Shown: positions 1 through 8,357 of the stretch, one piece after another
Layout of the letters: each line of letters begins with the position of its first letter
How positions within the stretch are numbered: the first letter of the stretch is position 1
Assembly (NCBI RefSeq): GCF_023698535.1
Contig: NZ_JALJCL010000006.1
Coordinates: 181,032 to 245,031 of the forward strand
DNA from: Halorientalis regularis
GTDB taxonomy: Archaea; Halobacteriota; Halobacteria; Halobacteriales; Haloarculaceae
Length of the DNA stretch: 64,000 nucleotides
Reading direction: 5' to 3'
Notes under the pieces: model-generated
What the model was told of the DNA's origin: nothing
The model's database searches: none
What the model saw: only the letters and a program-made list of their open reading frames with translations
Position numbers and translations under genes: made by a program

Positions 1-1984
1 TCTCTCAGGCGCGATCTTCGTCGGGTTTCAGGAGTACAAGGCGACACTCTACGAGGAGAGTCGCGAGGACACGACACAGACGGCGGTCCACGTCGGTTCG
101 GAGCTCGCCTCGGAGTTCTCGGGACGGCGACAGACCGTCCGGTTGGTCGCGGCGACGCCAGCGGTCACCCGGCACGGGACCGACGCCCAGCGAGCAACGC
201 TCCAGCGACTGGTCGATGAGACCCAGTTCTCCGGGGCATCGGTCGTCGCCAGCAACGGGACGATGACGAACATCGTGTCGGACCTGACGCCGGCCGAGCG
301 GGCCGAACTGATCGGGGCGGACTTCAGCGACCGGACCTACTTCCAGCGGGCGATGGCTGGCGAGACGTACCTGGGCGAGCCCATCACGGCCGAGTCGGGC
401 AACGACATCGTGACCGTCAGCACGCCCATCCGACACAACGGGACGATCGTGGGGACGCTCAACGGTGCGTACCACGTCCCCGAGACGTGGTTCGCGGACG
501 GCGTGACGGCCTCGCTGGGACGCGAGGACGGGCTGACGATCTACGCACGGTCGGGCAAGGAGGTCTACTCGGAGCCACCGGAACCGGGGGCCAACATCAT
601 CGTCAGAAACGCCACCATCGGCGACACCGGCTGGACGGTGAGCATCCAGTCGAGTCAGCGCCACGTCCAGTCGACGATCCAGACGGTGACGTACCTGCAG
701 ACCGGGAGCATCCTGGCAGTAGTGTTCACGATCGTCGGGTTCGGCTGGTGGGTCTACCGGCGGAACCTCCACCAGGTCGAGCACCTGCTGGACGGGTTCA
801 CGCGCCTCGAAAACCGGGAGTACGGGACCGATATCGACGTACAGGGCGGCGAGGAGTGGCAGCAGATCGAAGCGGGGTTCAACGAGATGAGCCGGTCGCT
901 GGCCCGGTTCGAGCACGAGCGCAGGGAGCGCGAGCAGTCGCTCCGGGAGTTCAAACGCGCCGTCGAACACGCCGGCTACGCGGTGTTCATCACCGACACC
1001 GAGGGACGGATCGAGTACGTGAACCCGGCGTTCGAGGAGATCACGGGCTACCCGGCGGCCGAAGCGGTCGGCGCGACGCCGGACATCCTGAACTCGGGGG
1101 AGATGTCCGAAGACTACTTCGCCCGACAGTGGGAGACGCTGCTGGCCGGCGAGGAGTGGGACGAGGAGATCGTCAACGAGCGCCGCAGCGGGACGCGATA
1201 CGTCGCCCGGCAGACGATCACGCCGCTGACTGGCGAGGACGGGTCGGTCGAGAAGTTCGTCGCCATCCAGACGGATATCACGGCACTCAAAGACCGCGAA
1301 CGGCACCTGCAGACACTCAGTCGCGTGTTGCGCCACAACCTCCGAAACAAGATCGGCGTGGTCGTCGGCTCGGCGGAACTGCTCGTCGGCGACGGCGATG
1401 CCGGCGTCGACGAGGCGGTGATCGGCAACCGGATCGTCGACGCGAGCCAGCAGCTCACGGACCTCGCCGAGAAGGAACGGCGGATCGTCACACTCCTGAC
1501 CTCCGACCCGCGCCGCAAGCGGATCGATCTCGCGGCGACGGTCGAGTCGGTCGCGACACGCGTCCGGCACGAACATCCCGACAGTCGGATCACGGTGACC
1601 TGCCCCGACGACGTGACTGTCACCGGGATCGACGAACTCCAGCGGGGACTGTACGAACTCGTCGAGAACAGCGTCGTTCACGCCGACGACCGGGCGACAG
1701 TCGAGGTCACCGTCGACCCATGTGACCGGAGCGTCGCGGTCACGGTCGAAGACGACGGCCCCGGGATCCCGTCGAACGAGCAACCGATCCTGACAGGGGG
1801 TGCCGACATCGAACCCCTCTCGCACGGGAGCGGCCTCGGACTCTGGCTGGTGTATCACATCGTCCGGCTGTCCGATGGCGTCGTCACCTACGCCGACGGC
1901 ACGCCGACGGGCAGTGTCGTCACCGTCGAACTCCCGCGGGCAGACCCCCGCTCGGAACGGGACGAGGACAGTCAGAACCGATAG
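1..1984 (+). CDS. Sensor histidine kinase, 5' end outside the window
   Basis: The reading frame enters from the left edge (in-frame codons from base 2) and stops at TAG 1982-1984. Domains in order: an extracytoplasmic region resembling a Cache sensor (motif DRTYFQRAMAGETYLGEP near 330-385), one membrane helix near 705-765, a HAMP-like linker, a PAS domain near 960-1290 (YVNPAFEEITGY), then the kinase core. The H-box LRHNLRN has its His codon at 1334-1336; the N-box is ELVENSVVHAD, the G1 box DDGPGIP and the G2 box GSGLGLWLV. It should autophosphorylate in response to an external or redox/ligand signal that cannot be named. No response regulator lies next to it. The true start and any first membrane helix are missing. 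Confidence 0.93.
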   Translation, partial: LSGAIFVGFQEYKATLYEESREDTTQTAVHVGSELASEFSGRRQTVRLVAATPAVTRHGTDAQRATLQRLVDETQFSGASVVASNGTMTNIVSDLTPAERAELIGADFSDRTYFQRAMAGETYLGEPITAESGNDIVTVSTPIRHNGTIVGTLNGAYHVPETWFADGVTASLGREDGLTIYARSGKEVYSEPPEPGANIIVRNATIGDTGWTVSIQSSQRHVQSTIQTVTYLQTGSILAVVFTIVGFGWWVYRRNLHQVEHLLDGFTRLENREYGTDIDVQGGEEWQQIEAGFNEMSRSLARFEHERREREQSLREFKRAVEHAGYAVFITDTEGRIEYVNPAFEEITGYPAAEAVGATPDILNSGEMSEDYFARQWETLLAGEEWDEEIVNERRSGTRYVARQTITPLTGEDGSVEKFVAIQTDITALKDRERHLQTLSRVLRHNLRNKIGVVVGSAELLVGDGDAGVDEAVIGNRIVDASQQLTDLAEKERRIVTLLTSDPRRKRIDLAATVESVATRVRHEHPDSRITVTCPDDVTVTGIDELQRGLYELVENSVVHADDRATVEVTVDPCDRSVAVTVEDDGPGIPSNEQPILTGGADIEPLSHGSGLGLWLVYHIVRLSDGVVTYADGTPTGSVVTVELPRADPRSERDEDSQNR

Positions 1985-2169
1985 GTGTCCACACCGTCGG
2001 GCATATTTTCCGGCTGGCGCTCGCCGCGACCACCCACGTCGGAGAGGCACTCGACGCAGAGTCCGGTCTCCTCGTCGAAATGCTCGTCACAGACCATCTG
2101 GGCACATCGCGAGCAGGTGTGACTGACTTCGCCCGTGACACAGATCTCGCAGTTCCCGGAGACGCTCAT
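1972..2169 (-). CDS. Small zinc-finger protein (65 aa)
   Basis: A 65-residue acidic protein with two Cys/His clusters: CEIC near the N-terminus, then HTCSRCAQMVCDEH and a closing CVEC. The spacing suggests two zinc sites, as in the many small zinc-finger proteins of haloarchaea, most of unknown role. I chose the ATG at 2167-2169; an in-frame start 21 nt further upstream adds only a short unconserved-looking tail. The 3' end overlaps the end of the convergent kinase gene by 13 bases. Function (nucleic-acid or protein binding) is not deducible. Confidence 0.75.
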   Translation of the reverse strand: MSVSGNCEICVTGEVSHTCSRCAQMVCDEHFDEETGLCVECLSDVGGRGERQPENMPDGVDTYRF

Positions 2170-2284
2170 GTGAGCTGATAGCACGGCCACGGGTTTGAAT
2201 CCTGCGCGGAGACGGAGGAGCGCGCTGACGGCAGTCAGGGCCGCAGTCGAGAGGCTTACGAGGGTGGGGACCCAATCGAAGCGC

Positions 2285-2824
2285 GTGGATCACGACCGGC
2301 TCATCACGGGCATCGCGGCCGCGCTGGCGGGGTGTGCAGTCGTGCTGACCCTCCTCGCGTTCGTCTACAACCTCGCGATCCTCGCGGTCGCGGCCGGTCT
2401 CGGTGCCGCCGCCTACTTCATGTGGTACCAGGCCAGCGGCCGACTCGCCTCCAGGCTCTACCAGTCGGTCGAGGACCGGGCGCGGCAGAACGGCGCACGA
2501 GGACGCTCGCGGACCCGCGAGACTGGGGGGTTCGGCGCTGGACCGCGCGAAGAGTGGACCGCCCCGGGGGGTCGCGGCGGGCAGAGCCGTCAGCGTGCGG
2601 GCCAGCAACGGCAACAACAGCGCCAGCGCCGTCGGCCACCCTCGGCCGACGACGGCCCCAGCCGGAGCGAGGCGTACCGGATCCTCGGACTGGACACGGA
2701 CGCCGACGAGTCCGAGGTCAAGCGAGCCTACCGGCAGAAGGTCAAGGAGGTCCACCCGGACACCGACGGCGGCGACGAGGAGCGGTTCAAGAAGGTCAAC
2801 GCGGCCTACGAGCGACTCACCTGA
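2285..2824 (+). CDS. Membrane-anchored J-domain protein
   Basis: About 179 residues. Two adjacent hydrophobic helices at residues 5-50, a basic and glutamine-rich linker (QQRQQQRQRR), then a C-terminal J domain of about 55 residues (SEAYRILGLDTDADESEVKR). The invariant HPD is present in KEVHPDTDGG. J domains stimulate Hsp70 (DnaK) ATPase, so this probably recruits DnaK to the membrane. GTG 2285 was chosen because it begins just before the first helix; an in-frame TTG at 2195 would add 30 arginine-rich residues. It lacks the G/F and zinc regions of true DnaJ. It ends directly against the convergent hydrolase gene. Confidence 0.8.
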   Translation: MDHDRLITGIAAALAGCAVVLTLLAFVYNLAILAVAAGLGAAAYFMWYQASGRLASRLYQSVEDRARQNGARGRSRTRETGGFGAGPREEWTAPGGRGGQSRQRAGQQRQQQRQRRRPPSADDGPSRSEAYRILGLDTDADESEVKRAYRQKVKEVHPDTDGGDEERFKKVNAAYERLT

Positions 2825-3703
2825 TCACTGCGTGTCGAGATACCGGCAGACGCCGACCACGTCCCGGCGAAGGGTCGGGCTCTCCCACTCCGGGCGCAAC
2901 GCGTCGAGCATCGCGTCCAGATCGTCGTCGGTCTCGGCTCTGACCCGTTCGACCGTCTCGACGAACTCCGGCAGAATCTCCGCGTATGCGTGCAGTTCCG
3001 CCGTGGCTTCGCCGCGCTCGCCGGGCCCGAAGTGGCTGTACAGCGTCCGCGACGGCTCCAGGTCGAGCAGGCGGTCGACCGTGTCGAGGTTCGCTTCGAG
3101 GTCGAAACTCGGCGGCGGCGTCGTGGGGGCCACGGTGTCCGAGCGCGGGTCGAACGCGCCGACGGCGTCGGCACCGAACAGCGTCCCGCTGTCGGGTTCC
3201 AGCGCCACGTAGTGGTGGGGCGCGTGACCCGGCGCGTCGTAGAGTTCCAGTTCGCGGTCCCCGAGATCGAGGACCTCGCCGCCCGAGACGGCGCGACAGC
3301 GGTCCTCGGGGACCAGTTCGGGGTCGCCGTAAGGGGCTTCCATCCCGATAGCAGCCTCGACGCTCTCGACTAGCCGGTCCAGGCGCTCGGCGTCGGTGAG
3401 GTAAGAGAGGCCGCGCTCGTGGACGACGACGGTGGCGTTCTCACAGGCCGCCAGCAGACGGGCGGTGCCGGCGGCGTGGTCGAGGTGGACGTGACTGACG
3501 AGGAGTGTCTCGACCGCGGCGGGGTCGATGCCCACGGTGTCCATGGCGTCGAGGATGCGCTCGGCACCGGCGACCGTGCCGGCGTCGAGAATCGCCGGGT
3601 CGGCGGCGTCGAGCAGGTAGGTCGCGAGCAGATTCGGCGTGCCGAACAGTGCGTTGTCGACGAGGTAGGTGTCGGGACAGCCGTCGACGTGTGGCGCGTC
3701 CAT
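2825..3703 (-). CDS. MBL-fold metallo-hydrolase
   Basis: 292 residues of the metallo-beta-lactamase fold. The metal motif HVHLDH occupies residues 71-76. Further metal ligands fit APGHAPHH, FGADAVG and YSHFGPG in the expected order. The overall pattern (substrate-binding C-terminal third, HFGPG loop) resembles glyoxalase II-like or general thioesterase/hydrolase members, but the substrate cannot be read from sequence. ATG 3701-3703 was chosen over an upstream in-frame start 24 nt away. It is transcribed divergently from the phosphatase at 3795 and convergently with the J-domain gene. Confidence 0.88.
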   Translation of the reverse strand: MDAPHVDGCPDTYLVDNALFGTPNLLATYLLDAADPAILDAGTVAGAERILDAMDTVGIDPAAVETLLVSHVHLDHAAGTARLLAACENATVVVHERGLSYLTDAERLDRLVESVEAAIGMEAPYGDPELVPEDRCRAVSGGEVLDLGDRELELYDAPGHAPHHYVALEPDSGTLFGADAVGAFDPRSDTVAPTTPPPSFDLEANLDTVDRLLDLEPSRTLYSHFGPGERGEATAELHAYAEILPEFVETVERVRAETDDDLDAMLDALRPEWESPTLRRDVVGVCRYLDTQ

Positions 3704-3794
3704 ACCCCCGAGTAGGACTGCGGTCACTTATCATATACGAGCCACTACTCGGTGGCATGGATCGGACAAGCGACCGAGTCTGGAGGGCGACATC

Positions 3795-4466
3795 GTGACG
3801 CCGCCGCTGGCCGTCGACATCGACGGGACGCTGACGGGGCCGAGCCGGGCCATCGACCCGCGCGTGATGCGTGTCCTGCGGGAGTGGGACGATCACGTGG
3901 TCGTGGCGACCGGGAAGGCCTTTCCCTATCCCGTGGCGCTCTGTGAGTTCCTCGGGATTCCGATCACCGTGATCGCCGAGAACGGCGGCGTCGTCGCCGT
4001 CGCGGGCGAGGAGATCGTCTTCACCGGCGACCCCGACAGCGCCTGGGCCGTCGCCGAGGAATACGAAGCCGCCGGCTACGGGTTGGGCTGGGAGGAACCG
4101 GACTTCGTCAACCGCTGGCGCGAAACCGAGATCGCCGTCGCGCTCGATCAGCCCCTCGATCCCCTCGAACGGATCGCGGCCGACCACGGCCTCGAAGTCG
4201 TCGACACAGGCTTCGCCTACCACGTCAAGACGCCAGACGTGGACAAGGGCAAGGGGCTGGAGGCCGTCGCGCGCACGCTCGACCGCGATCCCGCCGAGTT
4301 CGTCGCGGTGGGGGACTCCGAGAACGACGTGGCGACCTTCGAGACCGCCGGACGCTCCGTCGCCGTCGCCAACGCCGACGACAGCGCGCTCGCGGCGGCC
4401 GACGAGGTGACCGAGGCCAGCTACGCCGACGGCTTTCTGGCGGCGGTCGACCGGATCGATGGATAA
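3795..4466 (+). CDS. Phosphoglycolate phosphatase (archaeal HAD-IIB type)
   Basis: 223 residues. The HAD nucleophile motif VDIDGTLTG is at residues 7-15 (Asp8 and Asp10), a conserved Lys lies in VKTPDVDKGKG and the Mg-binding motif is VGDSENDV. The cap insertion between motifs I and III is the type seen in archaeal phosphoglycolate phosphatase (TA0175-like). It would hydrolyse 2-phosphoglycolate or a similar small phosphate ester in the cytoplasm. GTG 3795 is preceded by a GGAGGGC Shine-Dalgarno-like sequence 8-13 nt upstream, which decides the start. Confidence 0.88.
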   Translation: MTPPLAVDIDGTLTGPSRAIDPRVMRVLREWDDHVVVATGKAFPYPVALCEFLGIPITVIAENGGVVAVAGEEIVFTGDPDSAWAVAEEYEAAGYGLGWEEPDFVNRWRETEIAVALDQPLDPLERIAADHGLEVVDTGFAYHVKTPDVDKGKGLEAVARTLDRDPAEFVAVGDSENDVATFETAGRSVAVANADDSALAAADEVTEASYADGFLAAVDRIDG

Positions 4467-4512
4467 CCCGCCTCGCGAGCGCCGTGCTATCGTGCAACAC
4501 GATCCGAGAAAG

Positions 4513-4520
4513 CTTTTGAT
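4513..4520 (+). promoter_or_regulatory. TATA-like box of the GTPBP1 gene
   Basis: CTTTTGAT centred about 26 nt before the ATG at 4543, the usual spacing for leaderless haloarchaeal mRNA. Confidence 0.5.
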
Positions 4521-4542
4521 AGTGGTCCCCTAACGCGAACGT

Positions 4543-6189
4543 ATGAGCCCCGACCGGGCCGTCCTCGAGCGCGCCATCGAGCGCGGCGAACAGGAGGGCG
4601 GCAGCGTCGAGTTCAAAGAGCGGCTCACGAAAGACCTCCACGCGACGGAGGGACGGTTCGAGAGCCTCGCGGCACAGCTCCGCCACCGCGTCCTCTCGGG
4701 CGACGGTGAGGCCACCTACGTCGTCGGCGTCACCGACGACGGCGGTCTCGCCGGGATCGAGCCCGAGACGTTCTCCGAGTCGATGGACGTCCTCTCCCTG
4801 CTGGCCGAAGAGGCCGGCGCACACATCGACGACGTGGAGACGTGGGGTGTCGACGAGGCGACCAGTACGGCGGCGAACGGCGACGCCGGAACGGGCGGCA
4901 TCGTCGGCGTCGCCACCATCCGCGAAGGTGCGGTCATGGGAGACGACGAGCACATCGTCGTCGGGACCGCCGGCCACGTCGACCACGGCAAGAGCACCCT
5001 CGTCGGGTCGCTCGTCACGGGCGACGCCGACGACGGGGAAGGCGGCACCCGATCCTTCCTCGACGTGCAACCCCACGAGGTCGAACGCGGCCTCTCGGCG
5101 GACCTGTCCTACGGCGTCTACGGCTTCGACGACGACGGCCCGGTCCGGATGGACAACCCGCACCGGAAATCGGATCGCGCCCGCGTCGTCGAAGAGGCCG
5201 ACCGCCTCGTGAGCTTCGTCGACACCGTGGGTCACGAGCCGTGGCTGCGCACGACGATCCGCGGCCTGGTCGGGCAGAAACTCGACTACGGACTGCTCAC
5301 CGTCGCGGCCGACGACGGCCCCACCAAGACCACTCGCGAACACCTCGGCATCCTGCTGGCGACGGACCTCCCCACGATGGTTGCCATCACGAAGGCCGAC
5401 CTCGTCGACGAAGATCGACTGCGGGAGGTCGAACGCGAAGTCGAGCGCCTGCTCCGAGAGGTCGGGAAGACGCCACTGCGCGTCGAGCGCCACGGCGTCG
5501 ACGCGGCACTGGAAGAGATCAGCGAGACCGTCGTGCCGGTCCTCACGACGAGCGCGGTCACGATGGACGGCCTCGACCAGCTGGACGAACTGTTCGAGCG
5601 CCTCCCCAAAACCGCCGGCAGTGACCGCACCGACGAGGACTTCACGATGTACGTCGACCGCACGTACAACGTCACCGGCGTCGGCGCGGTCGCGTCCGGG
5701 ACCATCAGGTCCGGGACCGTGGAGGCCGGCGACGAACTCCTGCTCGGGCCGATGCAGGACGGCTCCTTCCGCGAGGTCGAGGTCCGGTCCATCGAAATGC
5801 ACTACCACCGCGTCGACGAAGCCCAGGCCGGCCGCATCGTCGGCATCGCGCTGAAAGGCATCGCCGAGGTCGACATCGACCGCGGGATGGTCCTGCTTCC
5901 GCGCGAGGCCGATCCGACGCCCGTCCGGGAGTTCGAGGCCGAGGTGATGGTGCTGAATCACCCGACCCGGATCGGTGACGGCTACGAGCCGGTCGTCCAC
6001 ATCGAGACCGTCAGCGAGGCCGCCGCGTTCTACCCCGAGGGCGGGCAGCTCCTGCCGGGCGACTCCGGCGAGGCTCGCGTCCGCTTCAAGTTCCACCCCT
6101 ACTACGTCGAGGAGGGCCAGCGGTTCGTCTTCCGCGAGGGGAGTTCGAAGGGCGTCGGCACCGTGACCGACGTGACGCCGGTGGAGTGA
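4543..6189 (+). CDS. GTPBP1-family translational GTPase
   Basis: 548 residues related to EF-Tu/EF1A. An N-terminal region (1-130) precedes the GTPase domain: P-loop GHVDHGKST at 144-152, switch-I-like ERGLSADLSYGVYGF near 181-195, DTVGHE at 227-232 and TKAD at 283-286. Two beta-barrel domains follow (YVDRTYNVTGVGAVASGTI onward). The haloarchaeal GTPBP1/GTPBP2 group is linked to ribosome-associated quality control or mRNA surveillance in eukaryotes; the archaeal role is unsettled. All nucleotide-binding motifs are intact. Monocistronic, with its own TATA-like box. Confidence 0.93.
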   Translation: MSPDRAVLERAIERGEQEGGSVEFKERLTKDLHATEGRFESLAAQLRHRVLSGDGEATYVVGVTDDGGLAGIEPETFSESMDVLSLLAEEAGAHIDDVETWGVDEATSTAANGDAGTGGIVGVATIREGAVMGDDEHIVVGTAGHVDHGKSTLVGSLVTGDADDGEGGTRSFLDVQPHEVERGLSADLSYGVYGFDDDGPVRMDNPHRKSDRARVVEEADRLVSFVDTVGHEPWLRTTIRGLVGQKLDYGLLTVAADDGPTKTTREHLGILLATDLPTMVAITKADLVDEDRLREVEREVERLLREVGKTPLRVERHGVDAALEEISETVVPVLTTSAVTMDGLDQLDELFERLPKTAGSDRTDEDFTMYVDRTYNVTGVGAVASGTIRSGTVEAGDELLLGPMQDGSFREVEVRSIEMHYHRVDEAQAGRIVGIALKGIAEVDIDRGMVLLPREADPTPVREFEAEVMVLNHPTRIGDGYEPVVHIETVSEAAAFYPEGGQLLPGDSGEARVRFKFHPYYVEEGQRFVFREGSSKGVGTVTDVTPVE

Positions 6190-6236
6190 GTGGGGGGTCC
6201 TCGACTTTTTCACCCAAGGGAACGGAATCGAACACC

Positions 6237-6830
6237 ATGGAGTTCACTGACGACGGTATCCACATCGACAAAGAGCCCAACGCGCTCGACGAGTTGATTC
6301 TCGACGTGGCCGACGTACTCGATTCGGTCGGGGTGGACTACGCTGTCGTCAGTGGCTACGTCGTCGTACTCCTCGGACGTGCCCGCGCAACCGAGGACAT
6401 CGACGTACTCGTCGAGCGGTTCGACGAGGGAACGGCCGATGAGATAGCACAGCAACTGTGGGACGCCGGATACTGGGGGTCGACGATGCCACTCGAGGAG
6501 ATGCACGCGACGCTCGCGGACGGTCTCCCGATTCGTATCGCTAGGGACGGCCATCGCGTTCCGAACGTCGAACTCAAGTTCCCGAGCGACGAGTTCGACA
6601 GAGCGTCCCTCGAAAACACGGTTCAAATACGGTTCGACGGGAACGAACTTACCGCTGGCTCCGTGGAACTACAGATAGCATACAAGCTCAGTATGGGCGC
6701 ACAGAAAGACGCGGAGGACGCACTGTACCTCTACGAAGTCACCGAGGGAACGCTTAACACAGACACACTCGAAGGGTACGTCGACCGGCTCGGTGTTCGG
6801 GACGAATATGAGCAACTCAAAGGATCTTGA
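6237..6830 (+). CDS. Nucleotidyltransferase-fold protein, possible toxin (AbiEii/MNT-like)
   Basis: 197 residues. The N-terminal motif VVSGYVVVLLGRARATEDID, with aspartates in the DIDV strand, matches the core of AbiEii/MNT-type nucleotidyltransferases (hG(G/S)xA...R.T.DID). A C-terminal helical region follows (QIAYKLSMGAQKDAEDALYL), which in this group carries a conserved basic helix. Such proteins transfer nucleotides to tRNA or protein and often act as toxins. ATG 6237 lies about 29 nt after a TTTTT/TATA-like stretch; an earlier in-frame GTG at 6186 overlaps the GTPBP1 stop region. Codon use is less GC-rich than in the neighbours. It overlaps the small gene at 6808 by 23 nt. Confidence 0.7.
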   Translation: MEFTDDGIHIDKEPNALDELILDVADVLDSVGVDYAVVSGYVVVLLGRARATEDIDVLVERFDEGTADEIAQQLWDAGYWGSTMPLEEMHATLADGLPIRIARDGHRVPNVELKFPSDEFDRASLENTVQIRFDGNELTAGSVELQIAYKLSMGAQKDAEDALYLYEVTEGTLNTDTLEGYVDRLGVRDEYEQLKGS

Positions 6831-7032
6831 CCGAAAACACGAGCGAAACCTGGCGGATCGTCGTGAGCAGATCAAACGATGGGCCGAGTACGTCCGGACG
6901 CATCCGGACAGAGATTGGAGCCAACAGGTGAACACCCTCGTGAACGCCCAAATTCAGTCGGCCCGGGCCCAGGAAGACGACCGACCGTCGATGGACGAGT
7001 TGCGGGACTCGCCCTTGCTCGACGACAACTGA
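6808..7032 (+). CDS. Small hydrophilic protein, possible antitoxin partner
   Basis: 74 residues, highly charged and predicted helical (HERNLADRREQIKRWAEY), with a C-terminal acidic tail. It starts inside the last 23 nt of the nucleotidyltransferase gene, in another frame, so translation is probably coupled. No DNA-binding motif is clear. The arrangement (small charged protein overlapping a nucleotidyltransferase-fold gene) resembles a toxin-antitoxin module, but the partner order differs from classic AbiE, where the antitoxin comes first. Identity as an antitoxin is inference only. Confidence 0.65.
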   Translation: MSNSKDLDRKHERNLADRREQIKRWAEYVRTHPDRDWSQQVNTLVNAQIQSARAQEDDRPSMDELRDSPLLDDN

Positions 7033-7108
7033 TCACCCCCCAGCGTCGCCCGCAACACCTTCGGTTCCGCTTTCCTACGGTGTTCGGCCGCCGTACCCGG
7101 TGCGGAAT

Positions 7109-7789
7109 TCAGTTGTCTTCCCACGGCGGGTCTTCGAGGTCGGCCATCGAGGAGAGCAGGTAATCGGGCGTCGTGGTCGGTTCGGAGCCGTCGGTCAGTA
7201 GGGCGGCCTGGATGCCAGCGCCGTCGGCCCCGCGGACGTCCTTGTAGACGGTGTCGCCGACGTGGACGGCGCGGCGGGGCGCGGCGTCGAGCGCGTACAG
7301 CGCCTCGTGGAACGGCCCGGGTTCGGGTTTGGGCGCGGTGTCGTAGCCACCGTAGACGATCACGTCGAAGGCCTCACGGACGCCCAACGCGTCGAGTTTC
7401 GGGTCCTGCACCTCGGGACCGCCGTTGGCGACCAGCGCGAGGTCGTAGGCCTCGCCCAGCGCGTCGAGCGCCGACAGCGCCCCGGGAAGTGGTTCCACGT
7501 CGCCGTGGTCCCGCTTCGAGGCGTAGAGGGCGGCGAGTCGGCGGCCCACGGCGGGGTCACGGCCCGACTCCTCGGCGAGGCTGGCGAACGCCATCTCGCG
7601 GCGCTCGGCCCGGGTCTCGTCGGTGACGACTTGCATGAACAGTTTCTCGCGGTACTCGGCGGTGGTGAAGAACGGCTCGACGCCGAGTTCCTCGAAGGCG
7701 GCCGCGAGCAGTTCCTCGCGGGACCGCCGGTACTCACAGAGCGTCCCGTCGAGGTCCAGAAACACGGCGTCGGGCGGCCGGTCGTCCAT
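7109..7789 (-). CDS. HAD-family hydrolase
   Basis: 226 residues. Motif I FLDLDGTLCEY contains Asp12 and Asp14, motif II is VANGGP, the conserved Lys lies in APKPEPGPF and the acidic motif is VHVGDTVYKDVRGA. A helical cap between motifs I and II places it with the HAD-IA group (phosphoglycolate phosphatase, haloacid dehalogenase and pyrimidine nucleotidase relatives). The substrate is unknown; small phosphoesters are most likely. ATG at 7787-7789. Confidence 0.85.
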   Translation of the reverse strand: MDDRPPDAVFLDLDGTLCEYRRSREELLAAAFEELGVEPFFTTAEYREKLFMQVVTDETRAERREMAFASLAEESGRDPAVGRRLAALYASKRDHGDVEPLPGALSALDALGEAYDLALVANGGPEVQDPKLDALGVREAFDVIVYGGYDTAPKPEPGPFHEALYALDAAPRRAVHVGDTVYKDVRGADGAGIQAALLTDGSEPTTTPDYLLSSMADLEDPPWEDN

Positions 7790-7874
7790 CGGTCTCGGGT
7801 TCGGCGTCCGGCGGGTAAAGGGTTCCCCCCGTGACGAGAACTGCCGGTCGGTCGGGGTGGGTCCCGACGCGGAC

Positions 7875-8357
7875 TCAGACCGGCCGATACCCCTCGTCGG
7901 CCCGCTCGACGTGGCCGAACACGACGCCCCAGTCGAGCAGGCACCGCGTCCGTGCAGTCCAGACGCGCTCCCAGTCGCCGTGGCGATTGCGCTCCCAGGT
8001 CGGGACGGCGTCCCGGATGGCCGCGAACCCGGCCTCGGCCGACAGCGGTTCGTCGGCCGCGTCGAGCGCGTCCAGCAGTTCCGGCACGCCGAACACTCGC
8101 TCGACGAACGCCTCGGCGACCGCTTCGTCCGTGGGGTCGCAGCGCTGTCGCTCGTAACCCCGATCGGTCTCGGTCGCCAGGTGCAGGGCCCGACAGAACG
8201 TGAGCCAGGCCTCGGCGTCCTCGCGGGCCGTGACGGCAGTGCGGTTCAGAATCCGCGCACAGCAGTCGTCGACCGAGCCGGGGACCAGTGGGATCGCCCC
8301 GTGGACGGCCCCGAGCAGGTCGGAATCGACGGGGTCGGGGGCGACCTTGAACCGCAT
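7875..8357 (-). CDS. Conserved hypothetical protein downstream of mch
   Basis: 160 residues, soluble and helical, with no motif I recognise. Its ATG (8355-8357) shares one base with the TGA of mch (8357-8359), a TGATG junction that implies one transcript and coupled translation. Features seen are a Cys pair (DDCCARIL) and a Trp-rich C-terminal region (TWERNRHGDWERVW). A link to C1/folate-like metabolism follows only from the position. Confidence 0.7.
   Translation of the reverse strand: MRFKVAPDPVDSDLLGAVHGAIPLVPGSVDDCCARILNRTAVTAREDAEAWLTFCRALHLATETDRGYERQRCDPTDEAVAEAFVERVFGVPELLDALDAADEPLSAEAGFAAIRDAVPTWERNRHGDWERVWTARTRCLLDWGVVFGHVERADEGYRPV

Noticed and set aside
5..2050. Long minus-strand frame opposite the first kinase gene
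   Set aside because: Rich in Arg/Asp/Val with no domain; the plus-strand frame has clear kinase motifs, so this is a GC-driven shadow.
4225..6213. 662-codon minus frame opposite GTPBP1
   Set aside because: Shadow of a strongly supported GTPase gene; no motifs.
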